64,000 nucleotides of DNA from Yponomeuta sedellus (GCA_934045075.1 OW203750.1:8741218-8805217); one strand, 5' to 3'. Shown: positions 51,791 through 61,971, counted from the stretch's first letter. The notes: generated from the letters alone by a model not told the origin. Translations and numbers: made by a program.

Positions 51791-52911
51791 AATATTATTT
51801 TTGGAAATCGAAAATTATGTGATTATTTTCATGAAATATTTACAATACAATTTTTTTATTAATTCAGTTTAGTTGTATACTGTTTATTGTGCTACTTTTT
51901 ATGACGAAGCTTTCTGCGAATTTTTAGAATGTGTGATGCCTCTTTCTACGCAGTTAATTAAAATATTTTTTTTCTAGCAACACAACTTCTTCCTGTTGTA
52001 ACGTACGGTTCAAAGCATTGGCGAACGTAGTAACACATAAATACTCAAAGAGGTACCTGTGTCCGGGGGCTGAAACACGATATTATAAATTAGATCACTG
52101 AAAAAACTCACCTCCAAAGCCGTGCGGTGTATCGAAAACCTTTTAGCTCCCAGCACAACACAGGAAATCAACTTGTTCAATTAAAAATCCACTTTACCTA
52201 CGCCAGTACAGCCATTTTGCATCACACCGAACCTTTTTTGTCGGAAACCGGAATTACTGGCACGATAACACTTTGCGCGCGATTAAAAAGAAAAGAACTG
52301 TCAAAAGATTAAAAAGCTAATTATTATTTTTTATCGGGTCCGCGCCGCGTTTTGGTGGCGATTTTGGAAAACACGGGTTTTCAGCCAGGGTTTTTTTTTT
52401 CAGCGCCAACACGCGTGCGTCGCGGTGGCTGGCTGGAACAGTTTTCAGGGAGGGTCGTCGATATCAAGTCTGGGGTTGGAAAGCGCGACGCGGCTACGCT
52501 AACGAAAGAGAAAACATGAACCGCGCGTCTTTATCCAACATTTCGGACGAGGCGTCTTAGCAGTTTCTGGAAAATGGTGAGAGAGCCAGCGAGGTTGGCG
52601 GCAACGTTGCGGAAAACGTTGGATTTGGAATTGCGTTGTGATATCGCCGGAAATTCGCAGGCGAATGCGATTTGCCGATATATAAACTCTGTAATGAAAT
52701 TGTTTGATGTTGTTTGGTGATTGATATGTGAGATAAAAATGTTTGGAGGGGTGAATGATGGAACTGATTTCAAATATTCTTAGAACTAAGCCTGCTAAAA
52801 GGATGTAACTAGAAGCCTAAGCTTAAATATGAAATGCAAATAGTCAGCGACTCGTGACCTTTTCTAGCTGAAGAATAATTCGCATTAAATTATTAATTAT
52901 TTAGTTGTAGC
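51791..52911. other. no recognised feature; locally GC-rich
   Basis: 52330-52560 is GC-rich with many CpG (GGTCCGCGCCGCG, GCGTGCGTCGCGG), unlike the surroundings. It could be a promoter or first exon, but I see no supported frame or splice structure. Confidence 0.3.
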
Positions 52912-53010
52912 GACGACATTAGCAAAGCGGCGGGCAGTGACTGGAAGAGGAGAGCCGAAGCTCGGGCTCAGTGGCGTGTCTTGGGAGAGCCCTACGTCCA
53001 GGAGTAGACT
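52912..53010 (+). pseudogene. LINE C-terminal coding relic
   Basis: One frame reads DISKAAGSDWKRRAEARAQ then GEPYVQE followed by a stop, the usual end of several insect LINE proteins. Confidence 0.55.
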
Positions 53011-53025
53011 GACAACTAAGTATGT

Positions 53026-53092
53026 TTTAAAAACCTATTTAGAGGCTCAAAATTCCACCCATGCCGGGACTTGAACCCGCGACCTCTGGCAC
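53026..53092 (-). mobile_element. SINE A fragment
   Basis: AACCTATTTAGAGGCTCAAA and GCCGGGACTTGAACCCGCG. Confidence 0.6.
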
Positions 53093-53522
53093 GGATAGCC
53101 TTTCGAGATTTGCGCTTAGCAACACACTCAGCGATTCATTTTTATATTACGTAAAGATAATTGCGAATAAATAAAATTCAAAGTGTTTATTTTTTAAAAA
53201 GAATCCATAAAATATTCTAGCTCTGGAAGCTAAAAATCTTCTACTTATCGGATTATAGTTCTTCTAGAGGTTGCTCTATATTAAAGTTAAATTTGACAAG
53301 TTTGTTATAATGGCCATTATACGGTTTTGTTTACTTCAGCCAACTGATACGTAAGCACAGATATAGATAGGTTGTTTAATTTAGTAAATCACGTCGCATC
53401 CCGCCCGAGACGCCTCGTCTGTTTCTTAAGCCGTGCCTTACGCGAAGCGCAGAGTGTGCGGCTAATCCGCAATTCCGGGGATGAATAGGACGGGAGCAGG
53501 CTGCGAAATCGTGCCATCACAT

Positions 53523-53650
53523 CTTCCTCAAGCTATATTAGTCCACTGCTGGACACAGCCCTCCCCTAATGAGCGCCATAGCGCTCGTCTTCAGCTTGCC
53601 GCCTTCAATATCTGCCTGCAGTTTTTCGCAGATCGTCATCCCATCACATC
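53523..53650 (-). pseudogene. LINE C-terminal relic, family Y
   Basis: AGTCCACTGCTGGACACAGC and GTTTTTCGCAGATCGTCATC. Confidence 0.55.
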
Positions 53651-53654
53651 ACAC

Positions 53655-53830
53655 TAATATAAAGGCGAAAGTTTGTGAGTGTGTGCGTTTGTCACGTCTA
53701 AACGGCTGAAGTGGGTTTGATAAAATTTGGTATGGAGTTAGCTGACACCCTGGATTAACACAAAGGCTACGTTTTACTGCAGGAAAATATCTTATTCCTG
53801 TGAGAAAATCGATAAACCACGGCTAGTTCC
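53655..53830 (+). mobile_element. Helitron-like element 3' part
   Basis: CACGTCTAAACGGCTGAAG, ATATCTTATTCCTGTGAG and AAATCGATAAACCACGGCTAGT. It ends in CTAG before T. Confidence 0.55.
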
Positions 53831-53904
53831 ATTATATGGTTTAACTAGCAGCGCCCAGCGGCGTGACTCGCGGTTTGCCGTCAGTGGCAACTTTTACTCA
53901 TACC

Positions 53905-53965
53905 TAACAACATAACATTTACATACAGGCACATGCATTGCTTCTGGCCCCACCAAGTAAACATC
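53905..53965 (-). mobile_element. SINE C body fragment
   Basis: ACATACAGGCACATGCATTG and CTTCTGGCCCCACC. Confidence 0.55.
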
Positions 53966-54090
53966 AAAGATGCAATAAATTATGCATTATTAACGTGTCT
54001 TTATCTTTAATATAGAACAACCTCTGGAAGCACTATAATCCAATAAGTAGAAGATTGTTAGCTTCCAGAGCTACAATATTTTGTGGATTT

Positions 54091-54225
54091 TTTTAAAAAG
54101 CACCCGGAACCGGCGTGTGTGCTTGCAACGACTTATGAAGGTTGATGAAGCGAGGGTGATCTGTCAGAATCGTGGCAAGTGGCAGTCCCTGGTCTCTGCC
54201 TACCCCTACAGGCGTGAGGTTATGT
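54091..54225 (+). mobile_element. RTE-like 3' end
   Basis: CCCGGAACCGGCGTGTGTGC through CAGGCGTGAGGTTATGTATG. Confidence 0.7.
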
Positions 54226-54232
54226 ATGTATT

Positions 54233-54320
54233 AACCCGAACTTGGCCCCCATGGTGGCCTAACCTTCCTGCGATGCAGGAAGAGACCCGTGCCCCAGGAG
54301 TATACAAGGGTTGATATCGA
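54233..54320 (+). mobile_element. 5S-SINE 3' end fragment
   Basis: CCTTCCTGCGATGCAGGAAG and TACAAGGGTTGATATCG. Confidence 0.65.
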
Positions 54321-54329
54321 CCTAATGTT

Positions 54330-54385
54330 TTAGCCTTTTTGGCACAAAGTGAACTTTACACAGAGTTTACGAACCGCGTTCTTGG
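54330..54385 (-). mobile_element. CR1/L2-like LINE fragment
   Basis: TTTTTGGCACAAAGTGAACT and ACGAACCGCG match the 3' end of ORF2; the rest of the element is missing. Confidence 0.5.
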
Positions 54386-54568
54386 CAAGTTTATTATATT
54401 TTCAGAGATCTTACAGCAAAAACGTACTTACGGACAGCACCCCCTAGACGGGCGTATCTCCCGTTTCTATACCCGCCGCTCCCGGCCTACAAATAACTGG
54501 GTCACATACATACACCGACTATATTATTGGCAAGGTTTAAAAGCCTTATTACCGCGTACGTTCATAAA

Positions 54569-55550
54569 ACCGACGTGAGACGACTCAGGTAATTTAGGCA
54601 CTCGACATTCATGTGTTGGTCTTTTCCATGTGAAGGAAAACACAGTGGGGAAACCCGGAGAGAGGCAGAGAGGCTGGGTAGTACCTACGAGTAACACGAC
54701 AATAGTGGCGCGTTTGGGATGTCAAAAAACCTGACGTGAGACGACTTAGGTAATTTCTATCTATCTACCTATCTATCTATAATCAGCCGACATCAACCCA
54801 CTGCTGGGCATAGGCCTCCTTTTTATTGCGCTAATCCTCACGGTCCTGTGCTAATCTGATCCATCTCTGACCCGCAACCCTCACGATGTCGTCTGACCAT
54901 CGTGTCGTGGTCTGCCTACCAACCTCCTTCCCTCCCTTGGCCACCACTCCGATACTGCCCTGGTCCACCGGCCGTCTTCCCTTCTAGCCAAGTGTCCCGC
55001 CCATCTCCACTTTAACTCTGTGATCCGCTAACCAACGTCTTCGGCCTTGGTTCTTCGACGAATTTCTACGTTGGGTACGCGGTCCACAAGCGATATGCCC
55101 AGCATGTCACGCTCCATCGCTCTTGGTGCAACTTTTATTTTGTGCATATATTTAGGTAATTTAGGCACTCGAAATTCACCTGGAGTTTTGTGAAGGAAAA
55201 GGCCGTGAGGAAACCCGGTAGATGCAAAGACCCTGAGTAGTGGGAATAAGCTAGTCGCGCGTTTGGGATGTCAAAAAACTTGACGTGAGAAGACAAAGGT
55301 AATTTAAGCACTCAAATCGGTAATTTAAGCACGCGGACTTTTCATTGTGAAGGAAAACAATGTGGGCAAACCCGGAGAAGCAGAGACGATGGCGAAGAGG
55401 CTAGTCGCCCGTTTGGGATGTCAAAAAACTTGACGTGAGACGACTCACGTATTTTAGGCACTCGAAATTCACGTGGACTTATCAATGTGAAGAAAAAGGT
55501 CGTGAGGAAACCCGGTAGAGGCAGAGACCCTGGGTAGTAGGACTAAGCTT
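54569..55550. repeat. minisatellite of about 130-160-bp units, interrupted
   Basis: Units start with GTAATTTAGGCACTCG or close variants at 54589, 54749, 55156, 55299, 55320 and 55449. Each includes GTGAGGAAACCCGG and GTTTGGGATGTCAAAAAAC..GACGTGAGACGACT. A LINE fragment splits the second unit. Confidence 0.8.
54757..55151 (-). mobile_element. 5'-truncated LINE with CTAT tail and 11-bp target duplication
   Basis: TTAGGTAATTT is present at 54746-54756 and 55152-55162. The minus strand encodes APRAMERDMLGISLVDRVP, GHLARREDGRWTRAVSEWW, GRPRTRWSDD and RWIRLAQDRE with stops, followed by a 3' UTR and a TAGA/TAGG tail. Confidence 0.8.
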
Positions 55551-55560
55551 CGCCCTTCGA

Positions 55561-55841
55561 AATAGTAAAAAGTTCAAGTAAAAGTATACTTTTAGTGCAT
55601 TTCAAGTTAAATTGAAATGCAGTGAAAATATACGTTGTTTAAAATAATAAGAAATTAATCTCGTTAGTTATATTACTTTATTCAGAAGTTAGCTTTCTCT
55701 AAATAACTCTCTTTTCTTTTGATCTGATTCGTGGTAAGCGATGCTGGTTGTACAATTACTTAGAATACTTTAAGATGCTGTTACCACTCACTAATAAAAT
55801 AAAATCGCAATAAGACCACTTCACATTGGGTCGTTTCACGT
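55561..55841. other. no recognised feature
   Basis: AT-rich, unassigned. Confidence 0.3.
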
Positions 55842-56200
55842 TGTTCGCGCGAGAATCGACGCGACGTAATCATGAATCTGAGGTCACTCATTGTTCATTA
55901 TTCTGGTCGCTCCAGTGCCGTCGCTCGTGCCGCTCGCTCGCTACTAATTTTTCCATCCATCTGCACACACATTCGCACGGTGACATACGCGCGTGAGAAG
56001 TGCTCGAATTCTCGTGAAGTGATAGACATTTTGGTGACCAAGAAACTTTATCAGCTCAAAGAACAATATATTGACAATATTAGACTATAAGTGAACAGTG
56101 CAGGATTGTTTCCGTGCGCTGGACGCATCAGCTCATCCATCACCGCTCATCATCTGCCCAACAGCTAAAGCGAGCAATCATCCACCATCACCAAGTAAGT
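55842..56200 (+). mobile_element. candidate LTR-retroelement 5' end
   Basis: 55842-56028 starts TGTTCGCGCGAG and ends GATAGACA (TG..CA), and is followed at 56029 by TTTTGGTGACC, which resembles a BEL/Pao-type primer-binding leader. GTAAGT at 56195 could be a donor site. A second LTR is not seen, so a host first exon is the alternative. The 72-codon frame inside (55872) is not recognised. Confidence 0.3.
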
Positions 56201-56294
56201 CCATTCACTTCACCTCCCATTCCGCTCTCTCAACCAGCCCATCGTGAGGTAGACCTAGCCGACATTGGCTAAATACCACACGTATAGCAATTTT

Positions 56295-56500
56295 TTTAAG
56301 TAACCAATTCAATATAATTCAACGTAAGGAACTTACATTTTATTTGCTAAATGTCCTTGTACAATGTAAGCCGCTGCCTTCGGGCCCTATTGTAGCATAG
56401 AAAAAGGCAGCGGGAGAAAAAACTCCACTCTGTCCATCTATTCTCAAGTCATCTTTAACCAAATACATCAATTCTGTGAACCACACAACATACTGCATTC
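56295..56500 (-). mobile_element. LINE-tail-like repeat, family F
   Basis: TTCAATATAATTCAACGTAA, GCTGCCTTCGGGCCCTATTG and CTCAAGTCATCTTTAACC. Confidence 0.55.
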
Positions 56501-56991
56501 CCTGCGCGCAGCAAATATAGTAGTTTATCATACTGTTGCATAGTAAGGGTTTTTATAACACGAGTGTGTTTTAAAAAAACGAGCCGTAGGCAAGTTTTTT
56601 TATAGTCTCACACGAGTGTGTATAAGACCTACTTTATCAATTCTTATACTATAATACATAAGTACGTATGAGAGTAGATAATTAAACAGAACCAAACTTT
56701 GTTTGAATATTGAAAAGTTTTTTTAAATGTAAAATGTTGGCGCCAAGGCGCAAACATCGATTGCGCATGCGTGTTGCGTCGCCGCGGACTCGTTCATTGA
56801 AACCTTTTTTTAAAAGTAGAGGTTCAACCTTCTTCGTCCAGCTGGAGGTTGTATAGGTGTATCGTTATAATTAAAAAGTTAGAATAACAGGGGTTAAAGT
56901 ATGAAATTGCCGTTTTATTGCAATAGGTTCTTTGAATTGACATAGAATCTTCATGGTTTGAGGTTTCGAATGAAACTTTTTTCAAATGGTT
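56501..56991. other. no recognised feature
   Basis: Contains two copies of ACACGAGTGTGT 55 bp apart. Otherwise unassigned. Confidence 0.35.
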
Positions 56992-57542
56992 GTTTCTATG
57001 ATGTTCTTTTTTTTAAAAATGTGAAACATTTGAATATCGACTTTCAATTGTTTTTATTATTCAATTTAGACAAGAAATATTTCCTTTCTGCAGATCAGTC
57101 AAATCATGAGGCACCCATTTTTCGTATTTTTTTATTTTATTGATTTGACGTAAGTGAGTCAATATTGTGGGTAAGGTAACGTTAAACCATGCCGCTAATA
57201 CCTGGGTAGTTTGACTAGGATCGGCTTCCACTATCTCTCTTAATTCATCGTTATTCACCTGTGTGGGCGGTCTTCCTCGTGGCTCGTTCTTTAAGTCGAA
57301 ATTTCCATCACGAAAGCGTTTTAACCAAAATCGCACGGTGCGTTCATTAGTAGACCCCTCTCCAAACGCAGCATTGATATTGCGGGCTGTTTCTGCCGCG
57401 TTAGTTCCGCGTCGGAACTCGTATTCAAAAATCACTCGAATTTTCGCAGTATCCATCTTTCTTGTCTAAATTGAATAACAGAAACAATTGAAAGTCGATA
57501 TTCAAATGTTTCACATTTTTAAAAAAAGAATATCATAGAAAC
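56992..57542 (-). mobile_element. mariner-derived element with 85-bp terminal inverted repeats
   Basis: 56992-57077 and 57457-57542 are inverted copies (GTTTCTATGAT.., GAATATCGACTTTCAATTG, ..AGACAAGAAA) with about three mismatches and one indel. Mariner TIRs are usually near 30 bp. Between them is the N-terminal half of a mariner transposase. Confidence 0.85.
57061..57456 (-). CDS. mariner transposase, DNA-binding half only
   Basis: 131 aa starting at an ATG just inside the right TIR. Residues about 5-50 form the first helix-turn-helix (FEYEF..GTNAAETARNIN, AFGEGSTNERTVRFWLKRFR). Then comes a GRPP linker (NEPRGRPPTQV), a second helix-turn-helix at about 68-112 (VEADPSQTTQVLA, LPTILTHLRQI), and the WVPHDL motif that normally links to the catalytic domain. 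The DDD catalytic domain is deleted and the frame ends in TIR sequence. It could bind its TIRs but not cut; a repressor role is inference. Confidence 0.85.
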   Translation of the reverse strand: MDTAKIRVIFEYEFRRGTNAAETARNINAAFGEGSTNERTVRFWLKRFRDGNFDLKNEPRGRPPTQVNNDELREIVEADPSQTTQVLAAWFNVTLPTILTHLRQINKIKKYEKWVPHDLTDLQKGNISCLN

Positions 57543-57805
57543 CTAAAAACCTATTTAGAGGCTAAAAATTTCACCCATGCCGGGATTCGAACCCGCAACC
57601 TCTGGCTATCCGTGCCAGCGCTCTACCAATTGAGCCAATGGGCGACTCACGGCATCAGTGAAATTTCGAACCTCTTTACACTATTCTCTGTATTACGTAC
57701 AGGCAGCGACATCTGACTTAAGCAAATTGCATCACTTACAGCCCCGACTACCTACTTTGCAGTTAGGTTTAACATCGGAACGATATCACTGTACCCACGT
57801 GATGC
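57543..57805 (-). mobile_element. SINE A, head plus spacer
   Basis: The complement of the head at 57574-57646, then the spacer (CAGGCAGCGACATCTGACTT, TACTTTGCAGTTAGG). It touches the mariner element directly. Confidence 0.75.
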
Positions 57806-57899
57806 GAGAGTTTTGTTTTCAGTTTTATATCAGAGTAGATAAAATATGTTATTGGACAAAAAACATGTTTAACCAACTCAAAGCACAAAAGAGGGTCGC

Positions 57900-58005
57900 C
57901 AGGATCAGTAATCATATTTAAACAGAGATTAAAACTCAGTCGGCCGCGCCAGTCACTTGTGCACCAGACTGTACGTGGGTGGGTACAGTCGGGGAAAGAA
58001 GTGGT
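57900..58005. repeat. interspersed repeat, inverted partner of 9747-9845
   Basis: AACTCAGTCGGCCGCGCCAG and CAGACTGTACGTGGGTGGGT. Confidence 0.6.
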
Positions 58006-58297
58006 TTCGCGTTTTTAAAAAATAACCTACTGATTAAAGTAAAAGTTTATTTCTCACCATAAAGAACAACATTAAGGAACGGTATTATAAGCCTTGAGGG
58101 CTTTACAAAATCACTTAAAGGCTAATGGTACAATTATCAATTCAACCAATTGCCAAACTAGGCGGTCCTGTATTTTGACAATTAGTTTGTTTTGTACATA
58201 ACGTACAGATCTATTTCAGACATTATTAATTTCAGTATTGTGCGTCTCAAGTATACAGATGCATTGGTGAATATGGTTAGTTATTACTTAATTGTAT

Positions 58298-58301
58298 GTG
58301 A

Positions 58302-58337
<36 letters not shown>
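58298..58337. repeat. (TG)n microsatellite
   Basis: About 18 TG units with one interruption. Confidence 0.9.
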
Positions 58338-58338
<1 letters not shown>

Positions 58339-58815
58339 CCTGTATGTGTGAGAGAGAGCGTGATGTGTAAGTTGCAGCATATGAGTAGAGAGCCGTAAGA
58401 ATTTAATAATAATTTTATTTAAGTAGATTCTCTGTCTCGTCATAAGACAAATCCTGTAAATAATTGAATAATTTACGCTTACATTCAAATTAAGACTGTA
58501 ATACGGTATGTAATACTAAGAACAAATAAATGTGTAGGTACCTACTGTTAAATATCATTTTAATATTGTTGTGTCTTTAGCTATAAGTACTAACATACAT
58601 GAAGCGCTCGTGGCCTAGTCGAACCGAGTGATTGGAATGTATGACTTGAGTTAAGCAACAACTGGGGCGGTCAGGTGCAGGATGGGTGACCGTCCCATGA
58701 CTACCACTAGTGTGTCATTTTCCCGAGCGCTTCCGTGCTACGCAAGGCACGTTAAGCCGATGGTGCCGGGTGTCATGTAATGGCAGTCGTTAAGCCATGT
58801 CAGATGCCTTATAAA

Positions 58816-59056
58816 TAAATAAATATTCATGGACATATTACACAGATCTCGTTAGCCCTATACTAAGTACAACTAAATGACTTGTATTATAGGTGCTAAC
58901 TCGACGATAGATTTAATACAATAAATACATAGATAACATCCAAGACCCGAGACAAACTAGAAAAGTTAGTTTCCTAGTTTGACACGGCCGGGGATCGAAC
59001 CCGAGACTTTCGGTTTAACAGTCAGCGTGCCAAACCGCTGCGCCACCGAAGCCGTC
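58816..59056 (-). mobile_element. SINE D inside the 5S-SINE
   Basis: The minus strand begins GGCTTCGGTGGCGCAGCGG, has an ACTGTTAAA anticodon-like loop and box B GGGTTCGATCCCCGG, then a body ending near GTGTAATATGTCCATG and a TTTA-rich tail. Confidence 0.7.
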
Positions 59057-59141
59057 TGGGCGGCTTGATAACTTCTGACAGTAAGGCCCGCCACTGTCTT
59101 ACAATCCTCCACCAACCCGAACTTGGCCCAGGGGCCGTTAG

Positions 59142-59199
59142 GCAGGAAGGTTAGGCCATACTCCACCACAGGTGGTGGAGTATGGCCTAACCTTCCTGC
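59142..59199. repeat. perfect inverted repeat, 28-bp arms, 2-nt loop
   Basis: 59142-59169 is the exact reverse complement of 59172-59199; loop AG. Other 5S-SINE copies have only the right arm. Confidence 0.95.
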
Positions 59200-59255
59200 G
59201 ACGCAGGAAGAGACCCGTGCCCCAGCAGTGGGGACATACAAAGGGTTGATTTCAA

Positions 59256-59345
59256 CAGGCTTGCCCAGCACCTATGTCATTCTGACAGCTTAGTCGGCCT
59301 AGCTCGCAGGAAAGATAAGTAAATACGTGCGGGGCCAACCAACCT
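59256..59345 (-). mobile_element. SINE B tail fragment
   Basis: GGCTTGCCCAGCACCTATGT and CGTGCGGGGCCAACCAACC. Confidence 0.55.
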
Positions 59346-59629
59346 CTACCTGGTTGAAAAACAATCATTCAAACCCAAATTCCGATCAAAATTCTATACC
59401 GCACCCCCCATTGTTTTACAGCCTATTGAAAACACTTTTCGATACGATTACCCCGCTAGTACCACTATACAGTGTACTGGATGGAAGATCAGTATATGTA
59501 AACAAACCAAGCGTTGATGAAAATCAACTCAACTCAATTTAGAATTAATAAAAACTGTATTTACACGGATTTTACTCGTTTTCCGAGGGTAGTAAAATAA
59601 CAGTTAATGATTTCCTCAGTCTTCCGAGA

Positions 59630-59760
59630 CCACGGTACCTACTTGAAAAAGTGCCGAAACGTCGGAAAATTGTAAAAAATGTGAAATTGAACGAGAAGAA
59701 TCCGTGTAAATAAAGTTTTTATTATGTCTAGTGCTCGTGTCAACCTTAGAAAATATCAAT
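59630..59760 (+). repeat. repeat also present in both arms of the large inverted duplication
   Basis: AAAAAGTGCCGAAACGTCGG and GCTCGTGTCAACCTTAGAAA correspond to the reverse order pieces at 19370-19530. Confidence 0.55.
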
Positions 59761-60250
59761 TTAGAATTTTACTAAGTAAATACTCAAGTACAGTGCTACA
59801 CAAGAAATAAGTCTCGCGGTTGTACCTGCGCAGATGACCAAATTTTGGATGTGCGGCAAGTTGATCGACCAATCAGATAGTTTCATTTTATGGCAAGCCG
59901 CGCGCCTTTGTTGCTATTGGTTGATTCAACGTCATCGATGCAGGTGACTATTAGTTTGCCAATATTAGCGTGAGCGAAATAGGTAGTGCTACTGCGGCAA
60001 TCAACCGTATGGGTTAAAGATCATGTTGAATGTACTAATAGCTTAGGGTACTTTCGTTACACTTCTTCCTAGTCTGCGCGAACGTAGATTCCCGAAGGGA
60101 CTTTTATGATGTGTAGTAGTGTAACGTTCTGTCACGTTCTTTCCGAGAAATCGAAAAGACCGCACTACAGTTAACAATTTACTTATCGAAATTCTCAATA
60201 AAGAGACAAAAATTCTCAATAAAGGCTCTATAAAAAACAAATGAACAATT
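59761..60250. other. no recognised feature
   Basis: Unassigned sequence with short chance frames only. Confidence 0.3.
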
Positions 60251-60540
60251 AGAGATTGATTGATTTGATTGAAGACGTTTATTCAAACAAAAATGCAAAA
60301 AAATACAGAAGTTGGTTTCTGCCAAACTGCATAACAGTTTGTTGGCCGATGCTCTTGCAAATTAAAATTCTTTTACAAAATAAAGTTTTCTTATATGCTA
60401 GGTACATATAAATACTAAAAAAGATATTTGAACACTCCCTACACACTACCCTCTTGCTCGCCCTACGCCTAAGGCTTGGGTTCGGTCAGTCACGTGACAT
60501 TGCCACGATCTCGGTCAGTGTGCCGAGTAGAATCAAAACT
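60251..60540 (-). mobile_element. possible LINE 3' end (unclassified)
   Basis: Left edge GATTGATTGATTTGATTGAA is tail-like, followed by GACGTTTATTCAAACAAAAA and a non-coding body. Confidence 0.35.
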
Positions 60541-60579
60541 AAAGAAGTAGATTGTGTGGAAAAGAAGATTTGACAAAAG

Positions 60580-60697
60580 TTCTACCTACCTACCTCCTAC
60601 CTACCTACCTAACTACCTACCTACCTACCTACCTACCTACCTACCTACCTACCTATTAAAAACACTTTTCGATACGATTACTATCTATCTATCTATG
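60580..60697. repeat. (CTAC)n and (CTAT)n microsatellites
   Basis: Roughly 17 CTAC units at 60580-60655 and four CTAT units near 60680-60697. Confidence 0.85.
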
Positions 60698-60879
60698 TAA
60701 CAAAGAAACTCCACATTTATTCTTTTCAAAACAGGTTTTACATAAACTCGCCACTTCAGTCTACCCGAGACCTAGCTACCTACCGATCTAGCTAGAAATT
60801 AGCTACTAATGTGTAGTGTTTACGATAGATTTTGTTCAAAAAAACAATTACTACGAGGAAAACTTTGAAAACAAAGTAT

Positions 60880-60955
60880 TGCCAGCTTCCTTGGCCTAAA
60901 CTTCCAAGCCATGCAGGAAGAGGCCCGAGCCCCAGCAGTGGGAACATAAAAGCGT
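60880..60955 (+). mobile_element. 5S-SINE 3' end fragment
   Basis: CCATGCAGGAAGAGGCCCGA and CCCCAGCAGTGGGAACATAA. Confidence 0.6.
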
Positions 60956-60975
60956 TAATGCTTGCTTCTATAATA

Positions 60976-61135
60976 TGCCCACATCAACCCACTGCTGGGC
61001 ATAGGCCTCCTTTTTACTGCGCCATTCCCCACGGTCCTGTACTAATCTGATCCATCTCTGACCCGCAACCCGCACGATGTCGTCTGACCATCGTGTCATC
61101 TCCACTTTAACTTTGTGATCCGCTTACCAACGTCT
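60976..61135 (-). pseudogene. LINE C-terminal relic (same family as 54757-55151)
   Basis: CATCAACCCACTGCTGGGCA, CTGATCCATCTCTGACCCGC and CGATGTCGTCTGACCATCGT, with an internal deletion. Confidence 0.6.
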
Positions 61136-61299
61136 TCGACGTTCGCGACCTTCGAGGCTTGCTTACAAACAGAGAAATGTAAAGTGGTACAAAGTACACC
61201 TACCGTTGCATAACAGGGGCGCAAAGAGAGGGTCGCGACCCTTTTCGTCCAACAAATTGAGTGACGCTGTACAGGGTAGTATCAAGTTCTTTTGTATGT

Positions 61300-61565
61300 A
61301 TCCTATAAATGTCAGGCTGCAGGGAACAGGTCTTCTCACAGAGAGTACGGGCTTATTTACCACGCGTGGCCACCGCGGATGGGCAATTTTAAGCGGTGAG
61401 GTATTTGAACTCTTCAGACACTAAGGTTGGCTCATGGTATATTCCTTCGTTAGAGAGTGTTGTAGAGTATTGCTACTGTAACTAAGGACCAGTATATTTT
61501 TGTGTGGCCTACATTTCGTCCCACTGCACGGGACAGACTTTCTCACAGAGAGTAATAATATATAA
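61300..61565. mobile_element. fragments of a lepidopteran SINE body
   Basis: GGCCACCGCGGATGGGCAAT (61370-61390) and CCCACTGCACGGGACAGACT with TTCTCACAGAGAGTA at two places. Confidence 0.45.
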
Positions 61566-61569
61566 TATT

Positions 61570-61712
61570 CAAAGACTAAGTTTGAAGTTTTTTTGTCCAT
61601 TTTTTCTCCTAAATGATCTAGATTTTGAAATGGACACCTAGTTTTAATTGTAACGTTCATTAAGCCGCAGTTTCTGTGCTACTTTGAATAAAACCTTTTC
61701 ATTTCATTTCAT
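61570..61712 (+). mobile_element. CR1/L2-like LINE 3' UTR and tail
   Basis: CCATTTTTTCTCCTAAATGA to CCTTTTCATTTCATTTCATT. Confidence 0.8.
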
Positions 61713-61796
61713 TTCCTGGACATATTACACAGATCTCGTTAGCCCTATACTAAGTAGGTACAACTGAATGACTTGTGTTACAGCTGCTAACTCTAG
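61713..61796 (-). mobile_element. SINE D body fragment
   Basis: CTGGACATATTACACAGATC and CCCTATACTAAGTAGG; it runs into the microsatellite. Confidence 0.6.
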
Positions 61797-61971
61797 ACAT
61801 ACATACATACATACATACATACATACATACATACATACATACATACATACATACATACATACATACATACATACATACATACATACATACATACATACAT
61901 ACATACATACATACATACATACATACATACATACATACATACATACATACATACATACATACATACATACA
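61797..61971. repeat. (CATA)n microsatellite, about 44 units
   Basis: Pure CATA array ending at the 3' end of the RTE-like element that starts at 61972. Confidence 0.95.

Larger units (their letters stand above)
53191..54100. repeat. about 95-bp inverted repeats enclosing 0.7 kb
   Basis: 53191-53288 (CTCTGGAAGCTAAAAATCTT..) pairs with 54006-54100 (..AGATTGTTAGCTTCCAGAGC). Between them lie a LINE relic, a Helitron-like end and a SINE C body. Confidence 0.65.
58604..59255 (+). mobile_element. 5S-SINE split by a SINE D insertion
   Basis: 5' half 58604-58811 (GAAGCGCTCGTGGCCTAGTC, GAGTTAAGCAACAACTG, GGATGGGTGACCGTCCC), 3' half 59057-59255. The 3' half contains the perfect hairpin 59142-59199. 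Confidence 0.85.
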
